From: Agrobacterium tumefaciens
Lineage (GTDB): Bacteria > Pseudomonadota > Alphaproteobacteria > Rhizobiales > Rhizobiaceae
Assembly (NCBI RefSeq): GCF_017726655.1
Contig: NZ_CP072309.1
Coordinates: 861,501-925,500 of the forward strand
Reading direction: 5' to 3'
DNA: 64,000 nucleotides
Part shown: positions 15,517-25,406 of the stretch, one piece after another
How the letters are laid out: each line of letters begins with the position of its first letter
Numbering within the stretch: position 1 is the first letter of the stretch
Translations under genes and position numbers: made by a program
Notes under the pieces: model-generated
Told to the model about the DNA's origin: nothing
The model's input: the letters and a program-made list of their open reading frames with translations, nothing else
Databases searched by the model: none

Positions 15517-16557
15517 TTACCCCGTTACTCCACTATTCGGGGTCACGGATGCATTTGAAGCGGCCGGCAAGAAGCGCCCCTGAACCAGAAGCAAGATTGA
15601 TCCAACGCAAATGGCGATAAGGCCCCCATTTGTTACAGCAAATAATGCGACAGATAAGCCTTTTAAGATGATGTCTGTGCTCGCGCTTGCGACCCTGATC
15701 GCGGCCGTCGCGATGGATGTCAGACCAAACGTAAAAGCCCAATACGACGCTGAGAACGGTTGCCTCAGGATCCACGGCAAGAGGCGCAGTATGATCGCGA
15801 GTTGCAGTATTGCGTAGCCCAGGAGTGCGTGAACGAAGACATCCGGTACGCTGCCCATGACGCTCAAATAGGCGACGCTGCCCACTGCTGGTGGTGCGAG
15901 TTGAATGCCGAGGGTTGGTCGCAATGCCGCAGTTATTTCGGGCAAAGTATAGAACCGATGCAAAAGAACCGATTCGATAGCGAGCCAGGAGAAGAAGCCC
16001 GCCCCAAAAGCCAGTTGCCCTGCTTCACGGGAACCCAGCGCGCCCAGAACGATCGCAGTTACAAATGAGCCTGCGACGGTCGGCAAATACAAGACAGCAG
16101 TAGATGAGGAGGGGTCTCTGGCACCCTGCCATAGCCGACCCGTTCGCCACAATGCGAAGAGAAAGGTGAACACGAAACCAACGGCGAACAGCGCCTTTGT
16201 GAAGAGCAGAGAATACGGAAGCAGGGCCAGGCCAGCGAGCATGGTCGCAACGCCTGCCAATCCCACATAGCAACATTGAATGGCATGCTCCGCCTCGGCG
16301 AGCGCCGCCGCTGGCGCTAGAACCCATTTGAGACCGTAAAGCACGGTGATGACCAACCACACCGCGGCGCCAGAAAGACTGAAGATCTCCCCCGGCAAAG
16401 AGGGCAAGGCCCATGCTTCCGCCGCTGTCCGCCATGAGCTCCCGAACCCGACCAAGCCAAGCACGATACCGAAAAATGACGCTGGCACCCTCGCAAGCCA
16501 GTTAGAAGCGGAATGGCGTCCATTGCTCTCAAACATAAGTTGCTTCCCGAATGGCAT
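15517..16557 (-). CDS. TDT family transporter (TehA/SLAC1-like)
   Basis: This 346-residue integral membrane protein has about ten hydrophobic segments arranged as in TehA/SLAC1 channels (RVPASFFGIVLGLVGFGSSW near the N-terminus is the typical first helix). The family includes tellurite-resistance TehA, C4-dicarboxylate transporters and anion channels. A second in-frame ATG seven codons downstream (16536) could be the true start, since homologues begin close to the RVPASFFG helix. It is on the minus strand, downstream of the exported alpha/beta hydrolase gene but separated from it by a hairpin. The transported anion cannot be told from sequence. Confidence 0.85.
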   Translation of the reverse strand: MPFGKQLMFESNGRHSASNWLARVPASFFGIVLGLVGFGSSWRTAAEAWALPSLPGEIFSLSGAAVWLVITVLYGLKWVLAPAAALAEAEHAIQCCYVGLAGVATMLAGLALLPYSLLFTKALFAVGFVFTFLFALWRTGRLWQGARDPSSSTAVLYLPTVAGSFVTAIVLGALGSREAGQLAFGAGFFSWLAIESVLLHRFYTLPEITAALRPTLGIQLAPPAVGSVAYLSVMGSVPDVFVHALLGYAILQLAIILRLLPWILRQPFSASYWAFTFGLTSIATAAIRVASASTDIILKGLSVALFAVTNGGLIAICVGSILLLVQGRFLPAASNASVTPNSGVTG

Positions 16558-16629
16558 ACGACTGAGATCTGCTTCAAATCCCTTGCCTGACTCTTGGCGG
16601 ACCGAAGCTTCGGCGAGGGACGGACGAAT

Positions 16630-16660
16630 TCAGCGGCGCGGCCATAGACCGCACCGCTGA
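16630..16660 (-). terminator. Strong hairpin after the exported hydrolase gene
   Basis: TCAGCGGCGCGG (16630-16641) and CCGCACCGCTGA (16649-16660) form a 12-position stem with one mismatch and a seven-base loop, beginning six bases after the stop of the minus-strand hydrolase. No clear T run follows, so it may be a terminator or an mRNA 3'-end stabiliser. Confidence 0.45.
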
Positions 16661-16666
16661 CTTACT

Positions 16667-17647
16667 TCATTTTTTGGCGGACAACTTACGGTCCAGAAAG
16701 CTATGGATGAGCGGTGCCATCTCATCCAGCTTGTCCTCAAGGGCAAAGTGGCCAGTATCGAGAATGTGGATCTCAGCGTTGGGTAGATCACGAAGATAGG
16801 GGTGCGCGCCCTCTTCTGGGAAGATCTTATCGTTTTTGCCCCAAACGATCAGGGTCGGCGGCTTACGCTCGCGAAAGAATTGCTGGAACTTGGGATAAAG
16901 CGGGACATTCGTTCCATAATTATGGAACAAGTCCAGCTGAATGTCTTTATTTCCCGGGCGGTCGAGAAGAGCCTGGTCGTGGACCCAGTTATCAGGGCTG
17001 ATCCGAGTCAAGTCTTTTACACCATCCGTATACTGGAATTTGGTGGTTTCGAGTGTGACCAATCCAGAGAGTGCCTCTCGGCTCTCTTTGGAGCCATCGG
17101 CCCAGTACTTTTTAATCGGGTCCCAGAATTCTCGCAGGCCTTCCTCGTAGGCGTTGCCATTCTGGACGATAAGGCCAGTCACGCGTTCAGGATGCTTAAG
17201 TGCGAGCCGATATCCGACGGGTGCACCGTAATCCATGACATACATCGCATATTGCTTGGCATCGACTTTATCAAGAAGCCCGTCAACGAGGTCGGCATAG
17301 TGCCCGAACGTGTAAGCGAACTTTGCATGATCTGGAGCGTCGCTTTGGCCGAAACCAGGGTAATCTGGAGCAATCACGCGATATCGATCTGCGAGTTGCG
17401 GAATTAGATTTCGAAACATGTGCGAAGATGTGGGGAAGCCGTGAAGAAGAAGGACAACCGGTCCGTCTTTTGGGCCTGCCTCACGGTAGAAGATATTTAC
17501 TCCATCCACTTCCACCGTCCGATAGTGGATCGTGACAGGACCATTTTGCGTAGCTGTGACGGCTTTTGCCGATTGAGGTGACGCGGCATGAGAAAACGAG
17601 GCGAAGCTCACGCTTGCCAACATCATGACTGCCAATATGTGCTTCAT
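16667..17647 (-). CDS. Exported alpha/beta hydrolase (epoxide hydrolase/dehalogenase-like)
   Basis: This protein has 326 residues from the ATG at 17647, which has GAGGAG seven bases upstream; the open frame extends 67 codons further without homology. A Sec signal peptide covers about residues 1-22 ([18 protein letters not shown]). The hydrolase fold shows the [10 protein letters not shown] oxyanion loop and [10 protein letters not shown]. The nucleophile elbow is MDYGAPVG, where an aspartate sits at the nucleophile position as in epoxide hydrolases and haloalkane dehalogenases, and the histidine is in DTGHFALE. It would act in the periplasm. The natural substrate is unknown. Confidence 0.85.
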   Translation of the reverse strand: MKHILAVMMLASVSFASFSHAASPQSAKAVTATQNGPVTIHYRTVEVDGVNIFYREAGPKDGPVVLLLHGFPTSSHMFRNLIPQLADRYRVIAPDYPGFGQSDAPDHAKFAYTFGHYADLVDGLLDKVDAKQYAMYVMDYGAPVGYRLALKHPERVTGLIVQNGNAYEEGLREFWDPIKKYWADGSKESREALSGLVTLETTKFQYTDGVKDLTRISPDNWVHDQALLDRPGNKDIQLDLFHNYGTNVPLYPKFQQFFRERKPPTLIVWGKNDKIFPEEGAHPYLRDLPNAEIHILDTGHFALEDKLDEMAPLIHSFLDRKLSAKK

Positions 17648-17896
17648 TTCAGTTCTCCTCGGTTGAATGGCAGCGATGTGCTGACCTGGAGAAGAACATA
17701 ACGGGTGATGCGGCGACGATAATCGGCAGAATGTGGAAGTATTTATTCCAAATTGTGAAACGGTGGCGCCCTTGCGAGACTCAAGCCGTGACGGTCGCGA
17801 TGATTCAAGCAGGGTTCGTTGCTTGAGGTTTCGAGTTGGGCAAAGCATTCAATATCGCAAAAACGCCAGATCGCTAGCCACTGTGTTTCGGGATGC

Positions 17897-18727
17897 CTAA
17901 CGGATGCCATCTCTCCAAGCCGCTGGAGATATTCCGAACTTCGCTTTGAACACGCGCGAAAAATGGCCCTGATCCGCGAAGCTGCATTCTAGCGCTATCT
18001 GAGCAAGCGGAATTCCTCGACGCAACATGTCCTGAGCTTTCCGGACGCGATAATCGAGGAGCCATTGATAGGGTGTCAGTCCCGTAGAGCGTTTGAAAGC
18101 TCGAATAAAGTATCCGACCGAAAGTCCGCAAAGAGATGCAATTTCGTCTATCGCGACCTCCTTGTCCAAGCAGCTGACGAAATACTGCGTTGCAAGATCC
18201 AGATGTTTGGCAGATAATCCGCCCTTGCGTTCAGTAAGAGCAATGCCTCCGTAGCGACACGCGACATGAGCTTTCACTGCCTCAACAAGATGGTCTATCA
18301 ATAGCTTCCTGCGTGGTGAATTATTGGCCACCAGCGGAACGAAGGTCTCCGCTAACCCTTTGAGAATAGGATCGATAGGCCCGTCTTCTATTCGCAACAG
18401 CGCAAATGGCACCCTACCTTGTTCAAGTGCAAAGTCCCTCAAGCCAGCGCTCGATATATTAAACCTGACATTGTCGAAGGCCGACTCCGGTCTACACGAC
18501 CAGTTTTCCTCGAGGTCCATTATCGCCATGCTTCCGGCCGCGTGACCTCCACTGAAAACTAGCCGGCCCGAACGCCAAACACTGTGCCTGATATAATCGG
18601 CTCTTTGGACGATGACGGTAAACCCATCGAAGTTCGGGACCGGTTTCGTTTCGTGGCTAGCGGCATCCTGGTTGGAAACGACATGGACGATGTCAATGCC
18701 ATCGGCTCTAAGTATGCTCCGCTTCAT
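17897..18727 (-). CDS. AraC family transcriptional regulator
   Basis: This 276-residue regulator has an N-terminal AraC-binding-like (cupin-type) domain and a C-terminal double helix-turn-helix at about 178-276 (VAIDEIASLCGLSVGYFIRAFKRSTGLTPYQWLLDYRVRKAQ, then IPLAQIALECSFADQGHFSRVFKAKFGISPAAWR). GAGGG lies ten bases before the ATG at 18727. It is divergent from a second AraC gene at 19065, and the exported hydrolase gene lies downstream in the same orientation (start at 17647, about 250 bases beyond this stop). A target among these neighbours is likely but unproven. Confidence 0.88.
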   Translation of the reverse strand: MKRSILRADGIDIVHVVSNQDAASHETKPVPNFDGFTVIVQRADYIRHSVWRSGRLVFSGGHAAGSMAIMDLEENWSCRPESAFDNVRFNISSAGLRDFALEQGRVPFALLRIEDGPIDPILKGLAETFVPLVANNSPRRKLLIDHLVEAVKAHVACRYGGIALTERKGGLSAKHLDLATQYFVSCLDKEVAIDEIASLCGLSVGYFIRAFKRSTGLTPYQWLLDYRVRKAQDMLRRGIPLAQIALECSFADQGHFSRVFKAKFGISPAAWRDGIR

Positions 18728-19064
18728 TGTTCAGGATACCCTCAAGACGCTGTCTCACAACACCAACTCGTAACGTAGACCGTGAAGAAAATTGACCGTG
18801 CCTTCACATCATGTCCTGCCAAGAGGCTCAATCGCTACCGTTAGTTTGCTCGACAATTTTCCCCGTATAACGATAACATCCGACGCCATACCTCAGAAGA
18901 GGCTGCTTTAGAAAAATTCGTGTATACAACGCCTTGATTGAAAATTGAACGCGGCGGCATGCACAACAATCTTCAAAATCGGTTGTTTATCTTCAAGACG
19001 AAATTTCTCCCGCGTTTAAGGTTGTGCTGCAAATTGCCCGAATGGCGGCAAAATCGGGGAAACC
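18728..19064. other. Divergent intergenic region between two AraC genes
   Basis: This 337-base region holds the promoters of the two divergent AraC regulators. It is AT-rich around 18840-18960. I found no convincing long inverted repeat, small gene or RNA. Confidence 0.5.
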
Positions 19065-20003
19065 ATGGATCAACGAGAGAACCCCGAAGAGATACGCGAG
19101 CTCCTTGCGTCATCTAGATCGCCAATCGGCCAGGTGATCGGGAACGTCTTTGGCCTCGCAGCTCCACCGACCCGCCACACTCTCACGATCAAGTCGTCTG
19201 CCATTACGCTCACGCATCTTGAAGTGATCCACGCGCTTCGCGAACTGACGACACCGCTGCCAAGCGAGAAAGCACTGCTTCTTTCGTTATGGCTGACACC
19301 GATGACTGGGCACGAGCAATGGAAATGGGGTCAGTTCGTCAACTCTGACGACTATCCTGCGGGTTCGATGAACTTAGTTCACCTTGAAGAGGAGACACAA
19401 GGACTTTTCAGCAACCCATTTGCTTCCATCCAAATTCACTTGCCAGAGATGGCGCTTCGTGAACTCTCGAGCGACGACCGTGTGCCCGATTTTTCAGGCC
19501 TTCTCGAAACAAACTCGCAGGCTGATCCATTTGTCGCGCTCTTGGGACAGGCTCTTTTGTCCGCTCTTGCCAATAATGATGGCGTTGAAAGCCTGTTGTT
19601 TGACCATCTAATCCTAGCTTTGCATAGTCACTTGGTAGAGCGTTATTCAACTGCGCCACGGTCTGACTTGAAATTCCGTCGCCTGAGTATGCGCCAGGAG
19701 CGGCTGGCCAAGGATTTACTTACAGAAGATCTAACTGTTGAACCTTCTTTGGTAGATATTGCGGCGAGTTTGGAGATGCCAGTTTCTGTGTTTGGCAACG
19801 CGTTTAAAACGACAACCGGAAACCCGCCCTTTAGGTGGCTACGAGCCTACCGAGTTGAGGCGGCCAAGCGCCTTTTGAAAGAAACTGCGCTTCCGCTTGC
19901 CGAAATTGCTTACTCATGCGGATTTTCTGATCAAAGCCATTTCACGCGCGTCTTTACTAAATCAACTGGCGTCACCCCGGGCCATTGGCGTAAGAGCTCC
20001 TAG
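19065..20003 (+). CDS. AraC family transcriptional regulator
   Basis: This 312-residue protein has an unassigned N-terminal sensing domain and a C-terminal AraC DNA-binding domain at about 205-312 (LTVEPSLVDIAASLEMPVSVFGNAFKTTTGNPPFRWLRAYRVEAAKRLL, then LPLAEIAYSCGFSDQSHFTRVFTKSTGVTPGHWR). GGGGAAACC precedes the ATG. It is transcribed towards the Tat-exported metallo-hydrolase and chloroperoxidase-type genes, which are its most likely targets. It is not closely similar to the divergent AraC protein at 17897, so this is not a recent tandem duplication. Confidence 0.88.
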   Translation: MDQRENPEEIRELLASSRSPIGQVIGNVFGLAAPPTRHTLTIKSSAITLTHLEVIHALRELTTPLPSEKALLLSLWLTPMTGHEQWKWGQFVNSDDYPAGSMNLVHLEEETQGLFSNPFASIQIHLPEMALRELSSDDRVPDFSGLLETNSQADPFVALLGQALLSALANNDGVESLLFDHLILALHSHLVERYSTAPRSDLKFRRLSMRQERLAKDLLTEDLTVEPSLVDIAASLEMPVSVFGNAFKTTTGNPPFRWLRAYRVEAAKRLLKETALPLAEIAYSCGFSDQSHFTRVFTKSTGVTPGHWRKSS

Positions 20004-20184
20004 AATGGGTCGCTTGTTGCTGCGATCAGTCTGCCTTTACCACCAATGAACATTGATGCGGGTGCGTGGTGGCCCAAGGACACTGTTACGCAAAGCGGAA
20101 TAAAGCCTTACGCGCTTTGTCAATTATCGAATGCGCTCCGGAAGGTATGGTTTGGACACTGTTTCAACCAAGAAGGACCTTGCC

Positions 20185-21147
20185 GTGAACTCCGTAGCCA
20201 ATTTACAACCTGTTAGTCGCCGCTCTCTCATCACGGGCGCGCTCGCGACCTTCGCCGTTGCACCTTTTCTGACATCCAACTCGCTCGCGAAATCTGGAAC
20301 GATCGTGGATTCACTCAGGGAAGCGGCGGCCCATGCCGACATCACCACATATCCGACCCGTGGAAATATTTCCGTGCTGGAAGGCTCCGGCGGCAATATT
20401 GCGGTCTTGAGCGGCAAGCAAGGTAAGGTTCTCGTAGACGCGGGTATCACTGCAACGCGTGCTCGGATCGAGCAGGCCCTTTCGAAGCTAGGCAATCAGC
20501 CTGTCACCCATCTCATCAACACGCATTGGCACTTCGACCATACCGACGGAAACGAGTGGCTGCACTCTGTAGGCGCTTCCATCACTGCTCATGAGAACAC
20601 ACGTCGGCACTTGCTAGAGGCGCAGCGGGTCGATGATTGGAACTTCGACTTTCCGCCTTCACCCTCCGGTGCGATCCCTGCGACCCTGATTACAAGCGAC
20701 AAGGTTCTGGAGCTTGAAGGCGCAAAGATCGCGATCACCGCTTATCAACCGGCCCACACCGACAGCGACATCTCCGTTTATTTCAATGAAGCCAACGTGA
20801 TCCATGTCGGTGATATCTTCTGGAACGGACTTTACCCGTTCATCGACTATTCGACCGGCGGAAGCATAGACGGAACAATCGCAGCTTCAGCGAAAGTCAT
20901 CGCTGCAGTGGATTCCGATACCGTCATCATTCCTGGTCACGGCAAGCCGCTCAGCACGCTCGACGATCTGAAGCATTATCACGAGATGCTGGCGACCATC
21001 AGGGACAATGTCGCGAGGCTGAAATCGGCGGGTCGCACCGTCGAGGAAACGGTCGCAGCCAACCCGACTGAGGCATTTGACGAGCAATGGGGCAAAGCGA
21101 TCATTAGCCCAGCCTTCTTCACTCGCCTTGTCTACAAGGGCGTATGA
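20185..21147 (+). CDS. Tat-exported metallo-beta-lactamase-fold hydrolase
   Basis: This protein has 320 residues from a GTG at 20185 with AAGGA seven bases upstream; an ATG at 20131 is in frame but lacks a ribosome site. A twin-arginine signal is visible (SRRSLITGALATFAVAPF, about residues 12-30), so the folded enzyme is exported to the periplasm. The MBL fold shows HWHFDHTDG (HxHxDH metal motif), then PAHTDSD, HVGDIFWNGLYP and IIPGHGKP, together a complete dinuclear zinc site. Substrates in this family range from lactones and lactams to sulfate esters and thioesters. The next gene, 62 bases downstream, encodes another Tat-exported hydrolase. Confidence 0.85.
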   Translation: MNSVANLQPVSRRSLITGALATFAVAPFLTSNSLAKSGTIVDSLREAAAHADITTYPTRGNISVLEGSGGNIAVLSGKQGKVLVDAGITATRARIEQALSKLGNQPVTHLINTHWHFDHTDGNEWLHSVGASITAHENTRRHLLEAQRVDDWNFDFPPSPSGAIPATLITSDKVLELEGAKIAITAYQPAHTDSDISVYFNEANVIHVGDIFWNGLYPFIDYSTGGSIDGTIAASAKVIAAVDSDTVIIPGHGKPLSTLDDLKHYHEMLATIRDNVARLKSAGRTVEETVAANPTEAFDEQWGKAIISPAFFTRLVYKGV

Positions 21148-21209
21148 AAGCGAACAGCTGCTCCAACTGACTTCGGATCTAGAGGCAGCCGAGCGCCACG
21201 CCACTCCAA

Positions 21210-22199
21210 ATGGAGACCACTTTGACCGAATATCGCCCTTTCACCGTCTCGCGTCGAGACGTTCTGCTAGGAGGTTCGGCACTGCTGCTGGCCTCTGGAG
21301 CCCCAGCCTTCGCTGCAACAACCACCATGAAAACCATCAGACAAGGACAAACGGCAATGACAGAAGCCTTCATCACCACCAAAGACGGCGTAAACCTCTT
21401 TTATAAGGATTGGGGCCCAAAGGAAGCCCAGCCGATCGTATTCCATCATGGCTGGCCGCTGTCGTCCGACGACTGGGACAATCAGATGCTGTTCTTCCTC
21501 TCGAAGGGATATCGCGTGATCGCTCATGACAGGCGTGGCCACGGTCGTTCACAGCAGGTGAGCGATGGTCACGACATGGATCACTATGCCGCCGACGCCT
21601 CGGCAGTCTACGAGCATCTCGACATCAAAAATGCTGTCCATATCGGCCATTCGACGGGCGGCGGCGAGACTGCTCGCTATGTCGCCAACTTCGGTGAACC
21701 GCAGGGCCGTGTGGCAAAAGCTATCCTGGTTAGCGCGATCCCACCGCTGATGCTTAAAACAGCATCTAACCCCGACGGAACCCCGATCGAAGTGTTTGAT
21801 GGCCTCCGCAAGGCGTTGGCCGCCAATCGGGCACAATTCTATCTCGACCTGCCTACAGGCCCCTTCTTCGGCTTTAATCGGCCAGGTGCAAAAATCTCGC
21901 AGGGCCTCATCCAGAATTGGTGGCGCCAAGGCATGATTGGTAGCGCCAAGGCTCATTATGAGGGGATCAGGGTATTTTCGGAAACTGACCAGACCGAAGA
22001 CCTCAAAAAAATTTCAGTGCCAACGCTGGTCCTCCATGGCGACGATGACCAGATCGTTCCCGTCAAGGCGTCTGCAGAGCTTGCCGTTAAGCTCCTGAAA
22101 GACGGGACTTTGAAGGTCTACCCCGGTTACCCCCACGGTATGCTCGCTACCAATTCCGATGTCCTGAATGCGGACATGCTGGCATTCATCCAAAGATAA
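21210..22199 (+). CDS. Tat-exported alpha/beta hydrolase (non-heme chloroperoxidase-type)
   Basis: This 329-residue protein has an N-terminal twin-arginine signal ([23 protein letters not shown]). The hydrolase domain has [11 protein letters not shown] (oxyanion loop), DRRGHGRS, the nucleophile GHSTGGGE, an acid in HGDDDQIVP and a histidine in YPHGMLAT, which is the catalytic triad of cofactor-free chloroperoxidase/arylesterase enzymes. These usually act as esterases or perhydrolases. Most homologues are cytoplasmic and lack a leader, so export with the neighbouring MBL-fold enzyme suggests a joint job on an extracellular or periplasmic ester or lactone. Confidence 0.87.
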   Translation: METTLTEYRPFTVSRRDVLLGGSALLLASGAPAFAATTTMKTIRQGQTAMTEAFITTKDGVNLFYKDWGPKEAQPIVFHHGWPLSSDDWDNQMLFFLSKGYRVIAHDRRGHGRSQQVSDGHDMDHYAADASAVYEHLDIKNAVHIGHSTGGGETARYVANFGEPQGRVAKAILVSAIPPLMLKTASNPDGTPIEVFDGLRKALAANRAQFYLDLPTGPFFGFNRPGAKISQGLIQNWWRQGMIGSAKAHYEGIRVFSETDQTEDLKKISVPTLVLHGDDDQIVPVKASAELAVKLLKDGTLKVYPGYPHGMLATNSDVLNADMLAFIQR

Positions 22200-22312
22200 A
22201 TCAAACACCGAGGAGTGAGGGTCTCCACACGCGATCCTCACTTCAGCCAGCTTTGTCAACACCTGGGTCGACGCCGCCTCTAACTCGGGAAACTTTTGCT
22301 CCGTGGCAAGCT

Positions 22313-23218
22313 TTAGACCTGCCTGGTTTGCCGAAGCTCGTGAATCAGGTCGACAAGCCGGCGGAGCTTTGCCGGAATATTGCGTCGTCCGGGATAGTAC
22401 AGACACAGACCCGGATAAGGCGGGGTCCAATCGGACAAAACCTGCTCTAATCTTCCGGCAGCAAGATCGTCTCTGACCTGCCATTCGTTCAGATAGGCGA
22501 GACCTCCTCCGTCGCGGGCAGCCCGCAGCATCAGATCGCTATCGTCGAGCACAAGTTTGCCTGGAACATCGAGCGCAAAGCTCTCACCTCGTCGCTCAAA
22601 CTCCCATCGATAGATGGTTCCGCTCGCCATTCGAGCGCGAATGCAATTATGTTCCTGGAGGTCTGCCGGGACCTGTGGCTTTTGATAGCGATGGAAGTAA
22701 TCTGGCGACGCGACAATAGCCGGGCGAATGTTATCGCCGATCGGAACGACCACCATGTCCGCAGGAACGGCCTCCCTGATCCTAATCCCGGCGTCGAAGC
22801 CTTTGGCGTTAACGTCGACCAGTGCACCCTCTGTCACGATCTCTACCGCCATCTGCGTATTTCTGCGCATGTATTCAAGGATCAGCTGTTTAAGCACCAT
22901 GCGCGTGGCGCCGACGGATGTATTGATCCGTAGGATGCCTGTGGCTTCAGCCCGATGTTCATCGACATGTTCAACGGCGCCGCGGATCGCCTCCAGCGCG
23001 GGACCGACGCTAGCGACAAACTGCTCGCCAGCTGCCGAGAGAACGACACTGCGCGTCGAGCGGTTAAACAGTCTAACACCCATGCGGGTCTCTAACGTAG
23101 CGATCTGCTGGCTAAGCGACGATGACGAAATTCCAAGTTCGCGAGCCGCAGCCCGAAATCCGCCTTGGGCAGAGACGGCAAGGACAGCCTCCAGTTCAGC
23201 AAGTGAGCCGCGCATCAT
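22313..23218 (-). CDS. LysR family transcriptional regulator
   Basis: This protein has 301 residues from the ATG at 23218 or its neighbour at 23215; the frame extends upstream without homology. The N-terminal winged helix-turn-helix is ELEAVLAVSAQGGFRAAARELGISSSSLSQQIATLETRMGVRLFNRSTRSV, followed by a LysR substrate domain beginning near residue 90. It is divergent from the aldehyde dehydrogenase gene, the usual arrangement for a LysR regulator that controls the adjacent gene. The inducer is unknown. Confidence 0.9.
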   Translation of the reverse strand: MMRGSLAELEAVLAVSAQGGFRAAARELGISSSSLSQQIATLETRMGVRLFNRSTRSVVLSAAGEQFVASVGPALEAIRGAVEHVDEHRAEATGILRINTSVGATRMVLKQLILEYMRRNTQMAVEIVTEGALVDVNAKGFDAGIRIREAVPADMVVVPIGDNIRPAIVASPDYFHRYQKPQVPADLQEHNCIRARMASGTIYRWEFERRGESFALDVPGKLVLDDSDLMLRAARDGGGLAYLNEWQVRDDLAAGRLEQVLSDWTPPYPGLCLYYPGRRNIPAKLRRLVDLIHELRQTRQV

Positions 23219-23314
23219 TGTCCGTGTTCTCCTATCAGCCTGACCGTTTTTGGCCACCTTATCAGGACAGGGTCGGAATGCCAGATATGGCTGGAAAGCC
23301 AAAAGGAGTTTCAG

Positions 23315-24730
23315 ATGCGAAACATCGACAAAATCTATATTGAGGGACAGTTCGTCCCGCCTAAGGGCACGGAGATTGCCGATCTCCACAATCCATCCAC
23401 GGAAGAGAAGATCGGCACGGTCAGGCTTGCCGGCGTCGAAGACGCACGGGACGCCATCGCCGCTGCGAAGCGCGCCTTCCCCACATTCTCACGCACTTCA
23501 AAGGCTGAGCGCATTGAGATGCTCAAGCAGTTGAACGCGGCTGTTCTTGCGCGCGTGCCAGACTTAACCGAAGCAATGGCACTCGAGTATGGAGCGCCAC
23601 AGGTCTTCACACGATTTTCTGTCCCGCATGCTGCATCAAGCTTTGCTACCATGGCAACCGTTCTGGATGCCTACGATTTCGAGCGCCAAATCGGCCGCGC
23701 GCGTGTCGTCATGCAACCCTCCGGCGTTGCAGCTGCCATCACGCCTTGGAACAGCAATATCGGTTTCATCACGTCGAAGCTTGCAACCGCCATCGCCGCA
23801 GGCTCGACCATCGTCATGAAGCCGAGCGAGATGAGCGCGATACAGACGCAGATCCTCACCGAGTGTCTTCATGAAGCAGGCCTGCCTAAGGGCGTGTTCA
23901 ACATCGTCAACGGGCTCGGCAACGTCGTTGGCGCTGAACTCAGCCGGCATCCTGATGTGGCTAAGGTGACGTTCACTGGTTCTACTGCTGTCGGCAGAGA
24001 AATCCTGAGAAATGCAGCCGACACGTTCAAGCGCGTCACCCTGGAGCTTGGCGGCAAGGGACCGAACATCATCCTCGACGACGCCGATCTTGACGTGGTC
24101 ATCCCAACCGTCCTGCGAATGGGCTTTATCAACAGTGGCCAGGCCTGCATCGCCGGCACGCGTATCTTGGTTCCAAAGCATCTGCTCGACGACGTCCTTG
24201 CCAGGCTGAAGCAGGAGATCGAGACCTTCAAGGTTGGCGACCCGAGCGACCCGGATGCCGTGATTGGCCCGATGGTCAGCCAGAAGCAATATGATCGGGT
24301 TCAGACCTATATCGAACTGGGACTGGAAGAAGGCGCGAGCCTCCTGACAGGCGGTCCCGGACGGCCCGCCGGATTAAAACGTGGTTGGTTCACGAAGCCA
24401 ACCATATTCACTGGCGTCAATAACCAGATGCGCATCGCGCGCGAGGAAATTTTCGGACCAGTCTTGTCGGTGATCGCGTATCACGACGACGACGAGGCTG
24501 TGTCAATCGCCAACGACACTCCCTACGGACTGCAGGCCTATCTTCACGGCACTGACGCGTCGCGCATGCAGGCGCTTGCGGGCAGGCTGGACAGCGGACG
24601 CGTCGTCATCAACGGGGCACCCCATGAACCGCTTGCTCCCTTCGGAGGGTTCAAGCAGTCGGGCATTGGCCGTGAATATGGCGTGTTTGGCCTGGAAGCA
24701 TTTCTCGAGCCAAAGGCAATCATTGCGTGA
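23315..24730 (+). CDS. NAD(P)-dependent aldehyde dehydrogenase
   Basis: This 471-residue enzyme of the ALDH superfamily oxidises an aldehyde to a carboxylic acid. The catalytic Cys lies in GQACIAGTR, the general base Glu in LELGGKGPN, the substrate-channel Asn in TPWNSN, and the cofactor loop in FTGSTAVGR. AAAAGGAG lies before the ATG at 23315. It is controlled most likely by the divergent LysR gene. The substrate cannot be told from sequence; it does not carry the CoA-acylating or betaine-specific hallmarks that I would recognise. Confidence 0.93.
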   Translation: MRNIDKIYIEGQFVPPKGTEIADLHNPSTEEKIGTVRLAGVEDARDAIAAAKRAFPTFSRTSKAERIEMLKQLNAAVLARVPDLTEAMALEYGAPQVFTRFSVPHAASSFATMATVLDAYDFERQIGRARVVMQPSGVAAAITPWNSNIGFITSKLATAIAAGSTIVMKPSEMSAIQTQILTECLHEAGLPKGVFNIVNGLGNVVGAELSRHPDVAKVTFTGSTAVGREILRNAADTFKRVTLELGGKGPNIILDDADLDVVIPTVLRMGFINSGQACIAGTRILVPKHLLDDVLARLKQEIETFKVGDPSDPDAVIGPMVSQKQYDRVQTYIELGLEEGASLLTGGPGRPAGLKRGWFTKPTIFTGVNNQMRIAREEIFGPVLSVIAYHDDDEAVSIANDTPYGLQAYLHGTDASRMQALAGRLDSGRVVINGAPHEPLAPFGGFKQSGIGREYGVFGLEAFLEPKAIIA

Positions 24731-24849
24731 TAGCAGCCAAGACGCGCGGAGCTTTAGCCCCGTGCGTCAACCAGCTCATAATCGTCACAATTATGCCAAG
24801 GCTCTGCCATTAGCTTAAGTTCATGCTTAGTTTAGCGAAGCGAATTTGT

Positions 24850-25335
24850 ATGGCTGAAGTCTCTATCCGCTCCTCCGCAGTTTCCGTTGTCATGCTCCGT
24901 AGGGTTCCCGCTGGGCACGAGGTCTTGCTTATGCGTCGCAACGGGACCCTCGCAGGAGAGTGGTGTCAAATATCAGGAGGCATCAAAAATGGGGAAAAAG
25001 CCTGGCAAGCCGCATTACGTGAGGTCCGCGAGGAGGCAGGTTTAACCTGCCGCACGCTTTACACGGCAGACATATGTGAGCAGTTCTACGAAGCCGATCG
25101 CGACACTATAAGCATTTTCCCCGTCTTTGTCGGCTTCGTAGACGCTGACATGGAGGTCGTGATCAACGATGAACACAGCGAGTTCAAGTGGGTCCGGATA
25201 AGCGAAGCCCTCAGTATGGTTCCGTTTCCAGGGCAGCGACATGTTTTAAAGCATGTGGAAGCGGAGTTTATAAAGCGCGAGCCAACTCGCCACCTGTTGA
25301 TCCACGACGTCCATGCAGGCACGACAACGCAATAG
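24850..25335 (+). CDS. Nudix hydrolase
   Basis: This 161-residue protein carries a full Nudix box, GGIKNGEKAWQAALREVREEAGL (Gx5Ex7REUxEExGU), near residues 47-69. It hydrolyses a nucleoside diphosphate linked to another moiety, using Mg2+ held by the glutamates. An ATG at 24823 is also in frame; neither start has a strong ribosome site, and I chose 24850 because the fold begins right after it. It stands alone between the ALDH gene and the convergent MDR gene. Confidence 0.88.
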   Translation: MAEVSIRSSAVSVVMLRRVPAGHEVLLMRRNGTLAGEWCQISGGIKNGEKAWQAALREVREEAGLTCRTLYTADICEQFYEADRDTISIFPVFVGFVDADMEVVINDEHSEFKWVRISEALSMVPFPGQRHVLKHVEAEFIKREPTRHLLIHDVHAGTTTQ

Positions 25336-25406
25336 CGGTCGAACGGAATTCAACGCGCCATCATTTCCAGAAACATCGGCCGGGACCGTCGCAAAAACTT
25401 TAAAAA

